Source: Marilutibacter aestuarii (GTDB taxonomy: Bacteria; Pseudomonadota; Gammaproteobacteria; Xanthomonadales; Xanthomonadaceae). Taken from it: 64,000 nt of DNA. Positions within the stretch are counted from its first letter, which is position 1; every line of letters starts with the position of its first letter. The notes under the pieces were generated by a model that saw nothing but the letters and a program-made list of their open reading frames with translations, was not told where the DNA came from and did not search any database. The translations under genes and the position numbers were made by a program. Of the stretch, positions 26,752-37,979 are shown piece by piece. Location of the stretch: positions 32,697 to 96,696 of the forward strand of contig NZ_VICE01000001.1 in the NCBI RefSeq assembly GCF_006546775.1, written 5' to 3'.

Positions 26752-29016
26752 ATGCAAAGGGGTTCTGCACCGTACCGGTTCCGTCCGGTTCCATTGGCCG
26801 CCGCGATCGCGGGAGCGCTGTGTCTCTCCGCATTGGCACCCGCATGGGCCCAGGAAGCGGGGGGCGCAGCCCCCGACGAGGCAAGAGTGCCGGCGGAAGG
26901 GTCGGTCGATGCCACGGCCACCGATCTGGACGTCGTGCTCGTGACGGCCCAGAAGCGCAGCGAGAACCTCAGGGAGGTGCCACTCTCGATCAGCGTGCTC
27001 AGCGAACAGCAACTCGAGGACAGCCATTCGGTCCAGATCACCGATTTCGCCGGATACATGCCCGGCATGCAGGTGACCCCCAGCGGCACCCCCGGGCAGA
27101 CGTCGATTTCCCTGCGCGGCATCGGCACGCAGGCCGACAACGCGACGATCGGCATCTACATCGACGATGTCCCCGTCGGTTCCAGCAGCCTTTACGGCCG
27201 ATCCGCTTTGTTCAACGCCGATCTGCTTGCCTATGACACGGCACGAATCGAGGTGCTACGCGGACCGCAGGGCACGTTGTACGGTGCCAGCACCTTGGGT
27301 GGTCTGCTCAAGTACGTGACCCACGGTCCGGACGCCAGCGAGTTCAGCAGCCGCGTCGGCGCGGGCGTCTACGGCATCGACGGCGGCACGGGCTGGTCGG
27401 CACGCGCGAGCATCAATGCCCCACTGGTTGAGGACCGCCTCGCGCTCACGGCGAGCTACTCCGTCAACAACAGCCCTGGTTACACCAACGACGTCGGCAA
27501 GGGCGCGAATCGGGTCAATGACTTCGAGCAGGCGGGCGGTCGGTTCGCATTGGGCTGGAACCTCACCGAAGACGTGTCGCTGGAGGTCTCGGCGCTCAAG
27601 CAGTCCACCGATGCCGACAACCCGGCCGTGGTTGCCCTGGATCCCACCACCCTCGAGCCGTTGTTCGGGGAGCTGGATGGGTTCCAGCGGGTCGACCAGC
27701 CCTTCGCCATGGACGTCGACCTCTACGCGGCGACGCTCGATTGGAATGTCGGATGGGCAGACTTCACCTCCGTCACGAGCTACTCGACCATCGACACCCA
27801 CCAGGTGAACGACAACTCGGTCCAGTTCGGTGACCTCAACCTGTTGTTCGGCGTGCCCGCGGGCGACTCGCGGTTCGACCTCAGGTTGAACCTGGAAAAG
27901 TGGACGCAGGAATTCCGCCTCGCGTCGAAGAGCGACGAGCGCTTTGAATGGATGGTGGGCACCTTCCACACCCGCGAGGACAGTGAGAACTCACAGATCG
28001 TCACGCAGCTGACCTACGACGGCGACCCGATCGCCGCCCTCGACGGCTTCTTCGTCGCCGGGCTCCCCTCCACCTACGAGGAGAACGCCATCTTTGCCAA
28101 CGCGACCTGGAAGTTCACCCAGCGTTTCGACGCCAGCGCTGGCGTGCGCTTCGCCCGCAACGAGCAGGACTTTTCGCAAGTCGCGTCCGGCCTGCTGGCC
28201 GACCTGCTCGGTGCCTCGGGTGACTTCCCGGGCTCCTCGTCCGAGGACGTGACCACGTGGTCATTGAGTTCCCGGTATCGTCTTTCCGATTCGGCAATGG
28301 CGTATGGCCGCATCGCAACCGGTTACCGGCCGGGTGGCCCCAATGTCGTCCTGCCGGGAGTGCCGCCGAGCGTCGGTGCCGATACGATCAAGAACTACGA
28401 ACTGGGCATCAAGGCCGACCTTTTCGATCGCCGTGTCTACGTGGATGCCGGGTTGTTCCGGATGAACTGGGACAATATCCAGGTCGGCTTGTCGACGCCC
28501 GACGGTAGTGCCAACTATTACGGGAATGCGGCCGAAGCGACGAGCCAGGGCGCGGAGTGGAGCATCGTGTTCACGCCCACCGCGGATCTGCGCCTCGGAG
28601 TCACGGGCGCCTACACCGACGCCGAGTTCACCCAATCGGTGCCACAGATCGACGTCGAGGCAGGTGATCCGCTGCCGGGCGTGGCCCAGTGGTCCGGCGC
28701 CTTCACGGCGGACTACAGCCGCGATATCAATGCGGAATGGGTCGCCCACGTCGGTGGCGGCTGGCGCTGGACCGACGCCCAGGCCGGCGGCATCGTAGGC
28801 AATCCCAGCAACAAGCCCTACTCGCAAGTGGACCTCAATGCCAGTGTCACCAACCAGCGCTGGACAGCTCGCGTGTACGTGCGCAACCTCACCGACGAGC
28901 TGGTGTACCTCAATCCTGGCCAAGTGCAGAACGCTTTGACCGGCGAGGTCCCACAGTACAACGCGGTCCCGTTGCAACCTCGCACCGTGGGCATCGAAGT
29001 CGACTACAGGTTCTAG
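26752..29016 (+). CDS. TonB-dependent outer-membrane receptor
   Basis: The 754-residue receptor has a signal peptide (cleavage near AWA-Q, about residue 35). A TonB-box-like start (LDVVLVTAQKRSENL) precedes the plug domain (about 60-180; VPLSISVLSEQQLEDS, IEVLRGPQGTLYGASTLGGLLKYVT). A 22-strand barrel follows, ending in a terminal aromatic residue (VDYRF). It moves a scarce ligand across the outer membrane with TonB-ExbBD energy. The VTAQKR subtype is common in Sphingomonads and Xanthomonads for organic substrates, not only iron. Its position between a D-aminoacylase-like gene and the DUF1611 gene, and its shared promoter element, suggest a peptide or N-acyl amino acid ligand. It starts a second transcription unit. 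Confidence 0.9.
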   Translation: MQRGSAPYRFRPVPLAAAIAGALCLSALAPAWAQEAGGAAPDEARVPAEGSVDATATDLDVVLVTAQKRSENLREVPLSISVLSEQQLEDSHSVQITDFAGYMPGMQVTPSGTPGQTSISLRGIGTQADNATIGIYIDDVPVGSSSLYGRSALFNADLLAYDTARIEVLRGPQGTLYGASTLGGLLKYVTHGPDASEFSSRVGAGVYGIDGGTGWSARASINAPLVEDRLALTASYSVNNSPGYTNDVGKGANRVNDFEQAGGRFALGWNLTEDVSLEVSALKQSTDADNPAVVALDPTTLEPLFGELDGFQRVDQPFAMDVDLYAATLDWNVGWADFTSVTSYSTIDTHQVNDNSVQFGDLNLLFGVPAGDSRFDLRLNLEKWTQEFRLASKSDERFEWMVGTFHTREDSENSQIVTQLTYDGDPIAALDGFFVAGLPSTYEENAIFANATWKFTQRFDASAGVRFARNEQDFSQVASGLLADLLGASGDFPGSSSEDVTTWSLSSRYRLSDSAMAYGRIATGYRPGGPNVVLPGVPPSVGADTIKNYELGIKADLFDRRVYVDAGLFRMNWDNIQVGLSTPDGSANYYGNAAEATSQGAEWSIVFTPTADLRLGVTGAYTDAEFTQSVPQIDVEAGDPLPGVAQWSGAFTADYSRDINAEWVAHVGGGWRWTDAQAGGIVGNPSNKPYSQVDLNASVTNQRWTARVYVRNLTDELVYLNPGQVQNALTGEVPQYNAVPLQPRTVGIEVDYRF

Positions 29017-29105
29017 TCGCGGCGCGCCCTCGCGATTCCCGGGACCGTGCAGCGCCGGTCCCCGGGGGTCGTACCCGTCGTCGACGCCCGAATCGGACCT
29101 TTCCC

Positions 29106-30137
29106 ATGCATCCATCCCCCATCACCGCGCTACCCGGCCCCTATCTGCTTTTCCTCGGCGACACGACGGAGCCGGGCTACGCCAAGACCGCCTTCGGCCT
29201 GCGCGACTGGGCACCGGATCGCTGCATCGGCGAGCACGTGCTGGCGGGCGGCTCGGTGAGCACGGGCCTGCCGGCGATGACGCCGGCGCAGGCGCATGCC
29301 CAGGGGGCGCGCGCGATGGTCATCGGCGTCGCCAATGCCGGCGGGTTCATCCCGTCGCACTGGGTGGCGGCCCTGGTGGAGGGGCTGGAGGCGGGGCTCG
29401 ACATCGTCAGCGGCATGCATGCGCGCCTGCGTGACATCCCCGGGCTGCGCGACACGGCCGATCGACTGGGGCGCCAACTGCTCGACGTCCGCCAGCCACC
29501 GGAGGCAATCCCGGTGGCCAGTGGCCGGCGGCGCAGCGGCAAGCGCCTGCTGACGGTGGGCACCGATTGTGCACTCGGCAAGAAGTACACCGCCCTCGCC
29601 CTGGCGGGCGCGTTCCGCGACCGCGGCATCGACGCGGATTTCCGCGCCACCGGGCAGACCGGCATCCTGATCGCCGGCGGCGGCATCCCGATGGATGCGG
29701 TGGTGTCGGACTTCGCCGCGGGTGCGGCGGAGCTGCTGTCGCCCGCGGCCGCGCCCGGCCATTGGGACATCGTCGAAGGGCAGGGCTCGCTGTTCCATCC
29801 CGCCTACGCCGGCGTCTCGCTGGCCTTGTTGCACGGCAGCCAGCCCGATGTGCTGGTGGTTTGCCACCAGGCAGGGCGCAAGGCCATGCTGGGCTATCCC
29901 GGCTATGCCGTGCCGACCATCGAGGAGACGATCTGCATGGCGATCCGCCTGGGCCAGCGCACCAACCCCGCGATCCGCTGCGCGGGCGTCAGCCTGAACA
30001 CCGCGCACCTCGACGCGGACGTCGCCGCGCGACTGCTGGAGGACGAGGCCCGGCGGCTGGACTGCCCGGTCGCCGATCCCATGCGCCGGGGCGAGGCCTT
30101 CGAGCGGCTCGTCGCCGAGTGCCTGGCGCCGGCATGA
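29106..30137 (+). CDS. DUF1611 family P-loop protein (DgcN-like)
   Basis: The 343-residue protein has the DUF1611 layout. An N-terminal Rossmann-like domain (1-130; YLLFLGDTTEPGYAKTAFGL, VIGVANAGGF) is followed by a P-loop domain. That domain has a Walker A-like VGTDCALGKKYTALAL near 155-170 and a glycine-rich GQTGILIAGGGIPMDAVVSD, then HWDIVEGQGSLFHPAYAGVSLALLHGSQPDVLV. Members named DgcN acetylate D-glutamate with acetyl-CoA; the product is then converted by DgcA, an enolase-superfamily enzyme. The epimerase at 22634 would supply that second step. This assignment rests on family co-occurrence as I remember it. The gene follows the TonB receptor by 89 bp and probably shares its transcript. 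Confidence 0.8.
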   Translation: MHPSPITALPGPYLLFLGDTTEPGYAKTAFGLRDWAPDRCIGEHVLAGGSVSTGLPAMTPAQAHAQGARAMVIGVANAGGFIPSHWVAALVEGLEAGLDIVSGMHARLRDIPGLRDTADRLGRQLLDVRQPPEAIPVASGRRRSGKRLLTVGTDCALGKKYTALALAGAFRDRGIDADFRATGQTGILIAGGGIPMDAVVSDFAAGAAELLSPAAAPGHWDIVEGQGSLFHPAYAGVSLALLHGSQPDVLVVCHQAGRKAMLGYPGYAVPTIEETICMAIRLGQRTNPAIRCAGVSLNTAHLDADVAARLLEDEARRLDCPVADPMRRGEAFERLVAECLAPA

Positions 30138-30213
30138 CCCTCCGGCCGCGCATCCGGGCAGGGCAGGGCGCGCAGGCGGCATCGAGCACGCGCCGGCAGG
30201 TCGAGGCAGGGCG

Positions 30214-31332
30214 GTGAGCGGTCCCCCCACCTGGTTCCAGCGTTACCTGCTGCCGGGCCTGGCGTTCAAGTCGGTCGTCATCGGCGGCGGCTATGCGACG
30301 GGGCGCGAACTGGCCGAATTCTTCATGCCCAGCGGCCCCCGTGGCGGCGTCCAGGGGATGCTGCTGGCGATGCTGATCTGGAGCCTGGTCTGCGCGGCGA
30401 CCTTCATGTTCGCCCAGGCCACCCGCTCGTTCGAGTACCAGCGTTTCTTCCGCACCCTGCTGGGCTCGTTCTGGGGCCTGTTCGAGGCGGCCTACGTCCT
30501 GTTCCTGGTGCTGATCCTGGCGGTCTTCGGCGCCGCGGCCGGCGCGATCGTGCAGGCCATGAGCGGTGCACCGCTGATCGTGGGGACGCTGTGCCTGATG
30601 GCCGGCACCGGCATCGTGGCCGCGTTCGGCAATCGTGCGGTGGAGCGCCTGTTCAAGTGGGCGTCCCTGTTCCTGTACAGCGTGTACGCGCTGTTCCTGC
30701 TGTTCTCGCTGAGCACCTTCGGCGACCGCATCCTGGCCGGCTTCGAGCCGGCGGTCGCGACCACGGGCTGGGCCCTGGGCGGCCTGACCTACGCGGGCTA
30801 CAACATCGTCGGCGCGGTGATCGTGCTGCCGGTCGCGCGCCACTTCCTCTCTCGGCGCGACGCCCTGGTCGCGGGCGTGCTGGCCGGCCCGCTGGCCATG
30901 CTACCGGCCCTGCTGTTCTTCGTCTGCATGGTCGCGTGGTACCCGGCCATCGCCAACGAGACGCTGCCGTCGGACTACATGCTGCGCCAGCTCGGGCGGC
31001 CGTGGTTCCACCTGCTGTTCCAGGCCATGATCTTCCTGGCCCTGCTCGAGAGCGGGGTCGGCGCCGTGCATGCCATCAACGAGCGCGTGTCGGCGGCCTG
31101 GCGGGCCCGACGCCAGGCGGGCCTGCCGGTGCAGGCGCGCCTGCTGATCGCCACGGTGCTGCTGGTCGGCTCGATCTTCATCGCCGACCGCTTCGGCCTG
31201 GTCGCGCTGATCGCCCAGGGCTACCGCGCGCTGTCCTGGTTGTTCCTGCTGGTCTACGTACTGCCGCTGCTGACGCTGGGCGGCGCCTGGCTCTGGCGCC
31301 ACCGCGCGCCGGCGCGGACGCCGGCGCCCTGA
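30214..31332 (+). CDS. YkvI-like integral membrane protein (putative amino-acid transporter)
   Basis: The 372-residue protein has about ten transmembrane helices. It opens with FKSVVIGGGYATGRELAEFF, a glycine-rich broken first helix typical of the LeuT/APC fold, and resembles the poorly studied YkvI family. It has a conserved middle segment LTYAGYNIVGAVIVLPVARHF. These features suggest a sodium- or proton-coupled carrier of amino acids. GTG at 30214 is taken as start, because the glycine-rich helix follows directly and no ATG is close. It is 76 bp downstream of DUF1611 and precedes a second serine hydrolase. It probably moves the freed D-amino acid or peptide across the inner membrane; this is inference from context. 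Confidence 0.75.
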   Translation: MSGPPTWFQRYLLPGLAFKSVVIGGGYATGRELAEFFMPSGPRGGVQGMLLAMLIWSLVCAATFMFAQATRSFEYQRFFRTLLGSFWGLFEAAYVLFLVLILAVFGAAAGAIVQAMSGAPLIVGTLCLMAGTGIVAAFGNRAVERLFKWASLFLYSVYALFLLFSLSTFGDRILAGFEPAVATTGWALGGLTYAGYNIVGAVIVLPVARHFLSRRDALVAGVLAGPLAMLPALLFFVCMVAWYPAIANETLPSDYMLRQLGRPWFHLLFQAMIFLALLESGVGAVHAINERVSAAWRARRQAGLPVQARLLIATVLLVGSIFIADRFGLVALIAQGYRALSWLFLLVYVLPLLTLGGAWLWRHRAPARTPAP

Positions 31333-31363
31333 CTCCACACCGATGTCCCGCAAGGAGATCCCG

Positions 31364-32962
31364 ATGCTTCGCACCCGTTCCTTCCGATTGTTCGCCATTG
31401 GCATGGGGGCACTGCTGGCCGCTACCGCGGGCGCCGCGCCGCCGGACGACCTGGACGCGCGCGTGGAGGCAGTGATGAAGGCACATGGCGTGCCGGGCAT
31501 GGCCGTCTCCATCGTCGAGGGCGACGAAAACGTCGTCGCCCGCGGCTACGGCGTGCGCCGCCTGGGCTCGGAAGAGGCCGTGGACGCCGGGACCCTGTTC
31601 GTGATCGGTTCCACCACCAAGGCCTTCACCGCGGCGGCCCTGGCACTGCTGGTGGACGACGGGCGCATCGGCTGGGACGACAAGGTCATCGACCACCTGC
31701 CCGGCTTCCAGATGTACGACCCCTGGGTGACGCGCGAGATCACCGTGCGCGACCTGCTCGTGCATCGCAGCGGCCTGGGACTGGGCGCCGGCGACCTGAT
31801 GTTCGTGCCGCGCACGTCGCGGAGCCGGCGCGACATCGTCGATGCCCTGCGCCACATCAAGCCCGCCAGCAGCTTCCGCGACGGCTACGCCTACGACAAC
31901 GTGCTCTACGTGGTCGCCGGCCAGTTGATCGAGTCGGTGAGCGGCCAGTCGTGGGAAGCCTTCGTCCGCGAACGCCTGCTGCTGCCGGCGGGCATGGCCG
32001 CCTCCACCACGGATGTCGACGACCTGCTGGCCAACCCGGACCGGGCCCAGCCGCACGCCCGCATCGACGGCCGCATCCGCGGCATCGGCCAGCAGGAGGT
32101 GCTGGACGAGACCGCGGGCCTGCCGCAGGTGATCGCCCCGGCCGGCCTGCTGGCCTCGAACGCGCGGGACATGGGGCGCTGGCTGGCGATCCAGCTCGGC
32201 CACGGGGCCTTGCCTGGCAGCGGCGAGGCCGGCCCCCGGCTGTTCAGCGAAGCGGCCGCGCGCGAGATGTGGACGCCGCAGGTGCACGTCCCGATCCAGC
32301 AGGCCCCGGCGCCCATCGCGGAAACGACGCCGCAGTTCTCCAGCTACGCCCTGGGCTGGGGCGTACAGGACTACCGCGGGGTGAAGATCATCGAGCACGG
32401 TGGCGCGGTGTTCGGCATGCAGTCGGTGGTCGTGCTGGTGCCCAGCCTCGACGTCGGCTTCGCCCTGCACATCAATTCCGAGGACGGCGTGGTCCTGAAA
32501 GGCCTGATGTACGAACTGCTCGACCATTACATGGGCCTGCCCGAGCGCGACTGGGCGGGCGACTTCGCCGCCTTCAAGCAGGCGCGCGTCGACGCCGCGC
32601 TTGGCGCCCTGGACGCGATCGCCGCCCGCGACCAGGCCAGCGGCGGCACCGGCAAGCCGGCCGCCCCGCTGTCGGTCTACGCCGGCCGCTATGCCGACCC
32701 GTGGTACGGCCCCATCGCCGTGGAGCTGGCGGGCGGGCGCCTGCGGATGGACTTCAAGCAGACGCCGGGCATGCAGGGCACGCTGACGCATGCGCGCTAC
32801 GACACCTTCCGGGTGGACTGGGACGACGCGTCGATCGAACCGGCCTATGCCACCTTCGCGCTGGATGCCCAGGGCGAGGTCGAGCGGATCACCATGCAGG
32901 CGGTGTCGCCGCTGGCGGATTTCAGCTTCGACTACCAGGACCTGCTGTTCACGCCGGAATGA
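31364..32962 (+). CDS. Beta-lactamase-fold serine hydrolase with DUF3471-like C-terminal domain
   Basis: The 532-residue exported protein (signal peptide to about residue 25) has a penicillin-binding/class-C beta-lactamase-like domain. The nucleophile motif is STTK in GSTTKAFTAAA, the second motif is YDN in GYAYDNVLYVVAGQL, and the third is HGG in EHGGAVFG. The last about 100 residues form a separate beta domain like DUF3471 (YAGRYADPWYGPIAVEL). Unlike the hydrolase at 20547 it has no membrane helices at the end. I start it at the ATG at 31364 because AAGGAGAT lies at the right distance; an ATG 21 bp upstream has no such site. It closes the proposed D-amino-acid/peptide locus. Confidence 0.85.
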   Translation: MLRTRSFRLFAIGMGALLAATAGAAPPDDLDARVEAVMKAHGVPGMAVSIVEGDENVVARGYGVRRLGSEEAVDAGTLFVIGSTTKAFTAAALALLVDDGRIGWDDKVIDHLPGFQMYDPWVTREITVRDLLVHRSGLGLGAGDLMFVPRTSRSRRDIVDALRHIKPASSFRDGYAYDNVLYVVAGQLIESVSGQSWEAFVRERLLLPAGMAASTTDVDDLLANPDRAQPHARIDGRIRGIGQQEVLDETAGLPQVIAPAGLLASNARDMGRWLAIQLGHGALPGSGEAGPRLFSEAAAREMWTPQVHVPIQQAPAPIAETTPQFSSYALGWGVQDYRGVKIIEHGGAVFGMQSVVVLVPSLDVGFALHINSEDGVVLKGLMYELLDHYMGLPERDWAGDFAAFKQARVDAALGALDAIAARDQASGGTGKPAAPLSVYAGRYADPWYGPIAVELAGGRLRMDFKQTPGMQGTLTHARYDTFRVDWDDASIEPAYATFALDAQGEVERITMQAVSPLADFSFDYQDLLFTPE

Positions 32963-33029
32963 GGCCCGCCGCCCGCCTGTCGCCGGGATTGGCCCGCGGC
33001 GGCCCGGGCGTGTTCAAATAGCGGTCGGA

Positions 33030-35066
<2,037 letters not shown>

Positions 35067-35472
35067 GGGTTCGCATCACCCGCCCGGCGAGTGCCCCCGG
35101 GCGACGTGACCGTCTTCCCGGCGGGCGCGCCGGGCGCTTCCTGCGTGGGTGAGCGCCTGCGCCGCGCGCAAGGTGGCTGGCCGCGACGGACGATTGCCTG
35201 GCCTCGCATGACGCATTGGGGCCTGGCGCGGACATCCGCCCTTGCCACGCTCTGTTGCGCCGGATTTCCGGAGGCGGAACAAAAAAAAGCGCCCGTGGGC
35301 GCGAATGATGAATCCTTGCGTAATGGGACTTCGGCGAGAGAGGGCCTGTTGCGGTTTCCTGCGGGGCAGGACTGCACATCCACGTTAGAATCGCCGGCCG
35401 TGATCCGCTTGGCCACGCGCGGCGACGCAGTTTGCCGAATCGGGTGGCTGGGCGAGTCCGTCCTTTCGGCAC
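35067..35472. other. Gene-free gap between thiC and the ToxR-like regulator
   Basis: No convincing coding frame is present. Two signals stand out: a terminator-like hairpin on the minus strand at 35279-35302, and TTAGAAT at 35385-35391, a good -10-like box on the plus strand without a matching -35, which could serve the regulator at 35473. Confidence 0.5.
35279..35302 (-). terminator. Orphan minus-strand terminator-like hairpin
   Basis: On the minus strand a GC arm pair (GCGCC/GGCGC, up to 6 bp with a 2-4 nt loop) is followed by eight T residues. No minus-strand gene lies upstream of it within 2.7 kb, so it would end either a small untranslated RNA from the 35303-35472 gap or antisense transcription. 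The stem is short. Confidence 0.4.
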
Positions 35473-37836
35473 ATGCCGATCGTGGCGGGTTACCACATGT
35501 TTGTCGGCCTGATGTCGAACCTGAGCACTCCTTCATTGCCTCCCCACGAACGCCTGCGCGTCGGCGAATGCATCGTCGACCTGCCGTTGCGCGAGGTGGT
35601 GGCACCGGGCGCGCGTCGCCCGCGACGTATCACGCCCAAGGCCATGGGCGTGCTGCGGGTGCTGGCCGACAGTCCGGGCAAGGTGGTCAGTCGCGACCAG
35701 TTGCTGGCCCAGGTATGGCCCGACACCCTGCCCGGCGACGACGTGGTGACCCAGGCGGTGACCCAGTTGCGCAAGGCGTTCGGTGAGCGTCGCGACAGTC
35801 CCGCCTACATCGAGACGATCGCCAAGACCGGGTACCGGCTCCTGGCCGAGACCGAATGGTTGGCGGCCGGGCCAGGCGAGGCGGCGACTCCGCTCCCGCG
35901 TGATGCCGCGCTGCCGCCGCAAGATCCCGTGATCCCGGAGGCGTTGCGTACGTCGGCCTCCCGGCAGCCTTCGCGCTGGTGGTTGCGCGAGCGCGTGGTG
36001 GTCGTCGCGGTGGCGATCGTGGCCGCCCTCGCCCTGGCATTGCTGCTCCTCGGGCGCGTCAGCCTTGAGGAGGACGCCCTGGTTGCAACGGAGAGCCATG
36101 CCCACGGCGATTTCATCACGACGCCCCCGCGCCCGTATCGCCTGCTGAGTTCCGCGCCGGGCTTCGAGCTGTCGCCGACCTTGTCGCCCGACGCGTCGAT
36201 GGCCGCGTATGCATCCACCCTGCCGGAGCGGCGCGGGACGGTCATCCAGGTGCAGACCACCAACGGGTCGCAGCCCCGGCAGATCAGCTTTCCGCCCGAC
36301 GGCGTGTCCGATCGCGCGCCCTCGTGGTCGCCCGACGGTCGCGAGATCGCCTACGTCCGCTACGGGCCCGGGCAGGAATGCCGCGTGCTCGTCACCGCGG
36401 CCAGTGGCGGCGGCACCGAGCGCAACGTGGCCAACTGCAACGTCGACGACCTGGTCAGCTTCGACTGGACCCCGGACAGCCAGGGCATGATCTTCGGCAG
36501 CATGCGCATGGCGACCGGCAGCAGCAGCCTGCGCGTGCTGCGCCTGGCCAGCGGCGAATGGTCGTCGGTGCCCGGCGTGGGTGACGGCGTGTCGCTCGAC
36601 TACGCCCCCCGCTACTCTCCCGACGGCAAGTGGATCGGCTTCATACGCAATCCGCAGGTCGGCGACCTCTGGCGCGTACCGGCCGGGGGCGGCGAGGCCG
36701 AACAACTGACGCGCGTCGGTGGCGAGTTCCGCGGCTGGGACTGGCTGCCCGACGGGAGCGGCATGGTGTTCGGACGCCGCATCGACAGCGAGACGCGCCT
36801 GTATCGCCTGGACATCGCCAGCGGCGATATCCGCGACCTTGGGCTGGACGATGCCCAGAGTCCGAGTGTCGCCCGGCGCGCGGGCGTCTTGGCGTTCGTT
36901 CGCCGGCGGCCCCAGTTCGGCCTGTTCATGGCCACGCGGAGCGACCAGTCGGATCCGATGCGGCGCGAACACCTGTTTGCATCGTCCGGCCGCGACACGC
37001 TGCCCTCGCTGGCGCCGGACGGCCGGCAGCTGGTTTTCAGTTCCGACCGCTCGGGGCACTTCCACCTCTGGTGGGCCGACCTCGAGCAGCCGAACAGCCT
37101 GCGCCAGGTCGAAGGAATCCATCCGGCGACCCACAGTCGTCCGGAATGGGCCTTTGACAGCCGACGGATGCTCGTCGTCGGGCATGACGACAACGGGCGC
37201 GAGGGTGTCTACGAAGTCATCCCCACCCGCGGCCAGGTCAGTTTCCTGCCGGTGCCGGGACCGGGGTTCCGGGTCATGCAGGCGATGTACCTCCCGGATC
37301 CGGGGCGAATGCTGATGACCGTCCGCGACGCATCCGGCACGCTTTGCCTGCTCCTGCTGGACCGGCAGGTGTCGCCGTGGAAGGTGCTGGCGAAGCTCGA
37401 AGGCGTCACCCTGGCACGGGTGGACCGTGCGAACGAGCGGATCCTGTTCACCCGCCTGGCCGAAGACGGCCTCTGGGAAACCGACCTGGACCTGGACCTC
37501 GCCCGGGTGCGGCGGATCGACGCCCAGCGCCCGACGCGTTGGCGCTTCCAGGCCTGGGCGGTCGCCGAGGACGGCAGCATCGACTACATCGAACCGCAGC
37601 CTGCGTGCCTCAGTGGCCTGCGCACGATCGGCCAGGCGCCCGGCGTCGCGCCCGGCCCCGTCCGATGTCTCGATCCGGACCACCTGAGCGCCACCACCGG
37701 ATTCAGCACCTCCTCGCGCCAGGACCTGGTGATCTCCGCCCAGACGGTGGAGGACGGTACCGACATCGGCCTGATGGAGGTGCCTGAAGTACCCGGTGAA
37801 GACATCCGCATCGAGGTGCCGGGCTGGATCAAGTGA
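35473..37836 (+). CDS. ToxR/CadC-like membrane regulator with TolB-type beta-propeller
   Basis: The 787-residue protein has an N-terminal winged-helix DNA-binding domain (about 30-125; ITPKAMGVLRVLADSPGKVVSRDQLLAQVWP, DVVTQAVTQLRKAFG, YIETIAKTGYRLL). A Pro-rich linker and one transmembrane helix (about 177-197; VVVVAVAIVAALALALLLLG) follow. A long periplasmic portion holds repeats such as SPTLSPDASMAAYAS, APSWSPDGREIAYVR and APRYSPDGKWIGFIR, typical of TolB/PD40 beta-propeller blades. Such proteins read an envelope signal and bind DNA while membrane bound. The true start is uncertain: ATG codons at 35473, 35497 and 35512 all lack a clear ribosome site. Target genes may be the AraC regulator and TonB receptor just downstream. 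Confidence 0.85.
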   Translation: MPIVAGYHMFVGLMSNLSTPSLPPHERLRVGECIVDLPLREVVAPGARRPRRITPKAMGVLRVLADSPGKVVSRDQLLAQVWPDTLPGDDVVTQAVTQLRKAFGERRDSPAYIETIAKTGYRLLAETEWLAAGPGEAATPLPRDAALPPQDPVIPEALRTSASRQPSRWWLRERVVVVAVAIVAALALALLLLGRVSLEEDALVATESHAHGDFITTPPRPYRLLSSAPGFELSPTLSPDASMAAYASTLPERRGTVIQVQTTNGSQPRQISFPPDGVSDRAPSWSPDGREIAYVRYGPGQECRVLVTAASGGGTERNVANCNVDDLVSFDWTPDSQGMIFGSMRMATGSSSLRVLRLASGEWSSVPGVGDGVSLDYAPRYSPDGKWIGFIRNPQVGDLWRVPAGGGEAEQLTRVGGEFRGWDWLPDGSGMVFGRRIDSETRLYRLDIASGDIRDLGLDDAQSPSVARRAGVLAFVRRRPQFGLFMATRSDQSDPMRREHLFASSGRDTLPSLAPDGRQLVFSSDRSGHFHLWWADLEQPNSLRQVEGIHPATHSRPEWAFDSRRMLVVGHDDNGREGVYEVIPTRGQVSFLPVPGPGFRVMQAMYLPDPGRMLMTVRDASGTLCLLLLDRQVSPWKVLAKLEGVTLARVDRANERILFTRLAEDGLWETDLDLDLARVRRIDAQRPTRWRFQAWAVAEDGSIDYIEPQPACLSGLRTIGQAPGVAPGPVRCLDPDHLSATTGFSTSSRQDLVISAQTVEDGTDIGLMEVPEVPGEDIRIEVPGWIK

Positions 37837-37979
37837 TTGATTCAAAGAAGAAATATTCTTTCGTGATTTCTTCGTAACCGCCGTCGCAAGGACTTCGCAG
37901 AAGTCTCCGCCTTTCGTCAGGACTTCACGCCGGACTGGGGCAACCCTGCCGCCACTCTCAGCAAATACAGGGTGGACGG

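Noticed and set aside
35300..35470. tRNA-like block on the minus strand (GTGGCCAAGCGG, resembling a tRNA D-arm)
   Set aside because: No T-arm consensus, no acceptor stem pairing and no CCA-like end could be found.
35579..35840. OmpR-type response regulator pairing with a sensor kinase
   Set aside because: Only the winged-helix DNA-binding half is present, followed by a transmembrane helix and propeller; there is no receiver domain and no kinase nearby.
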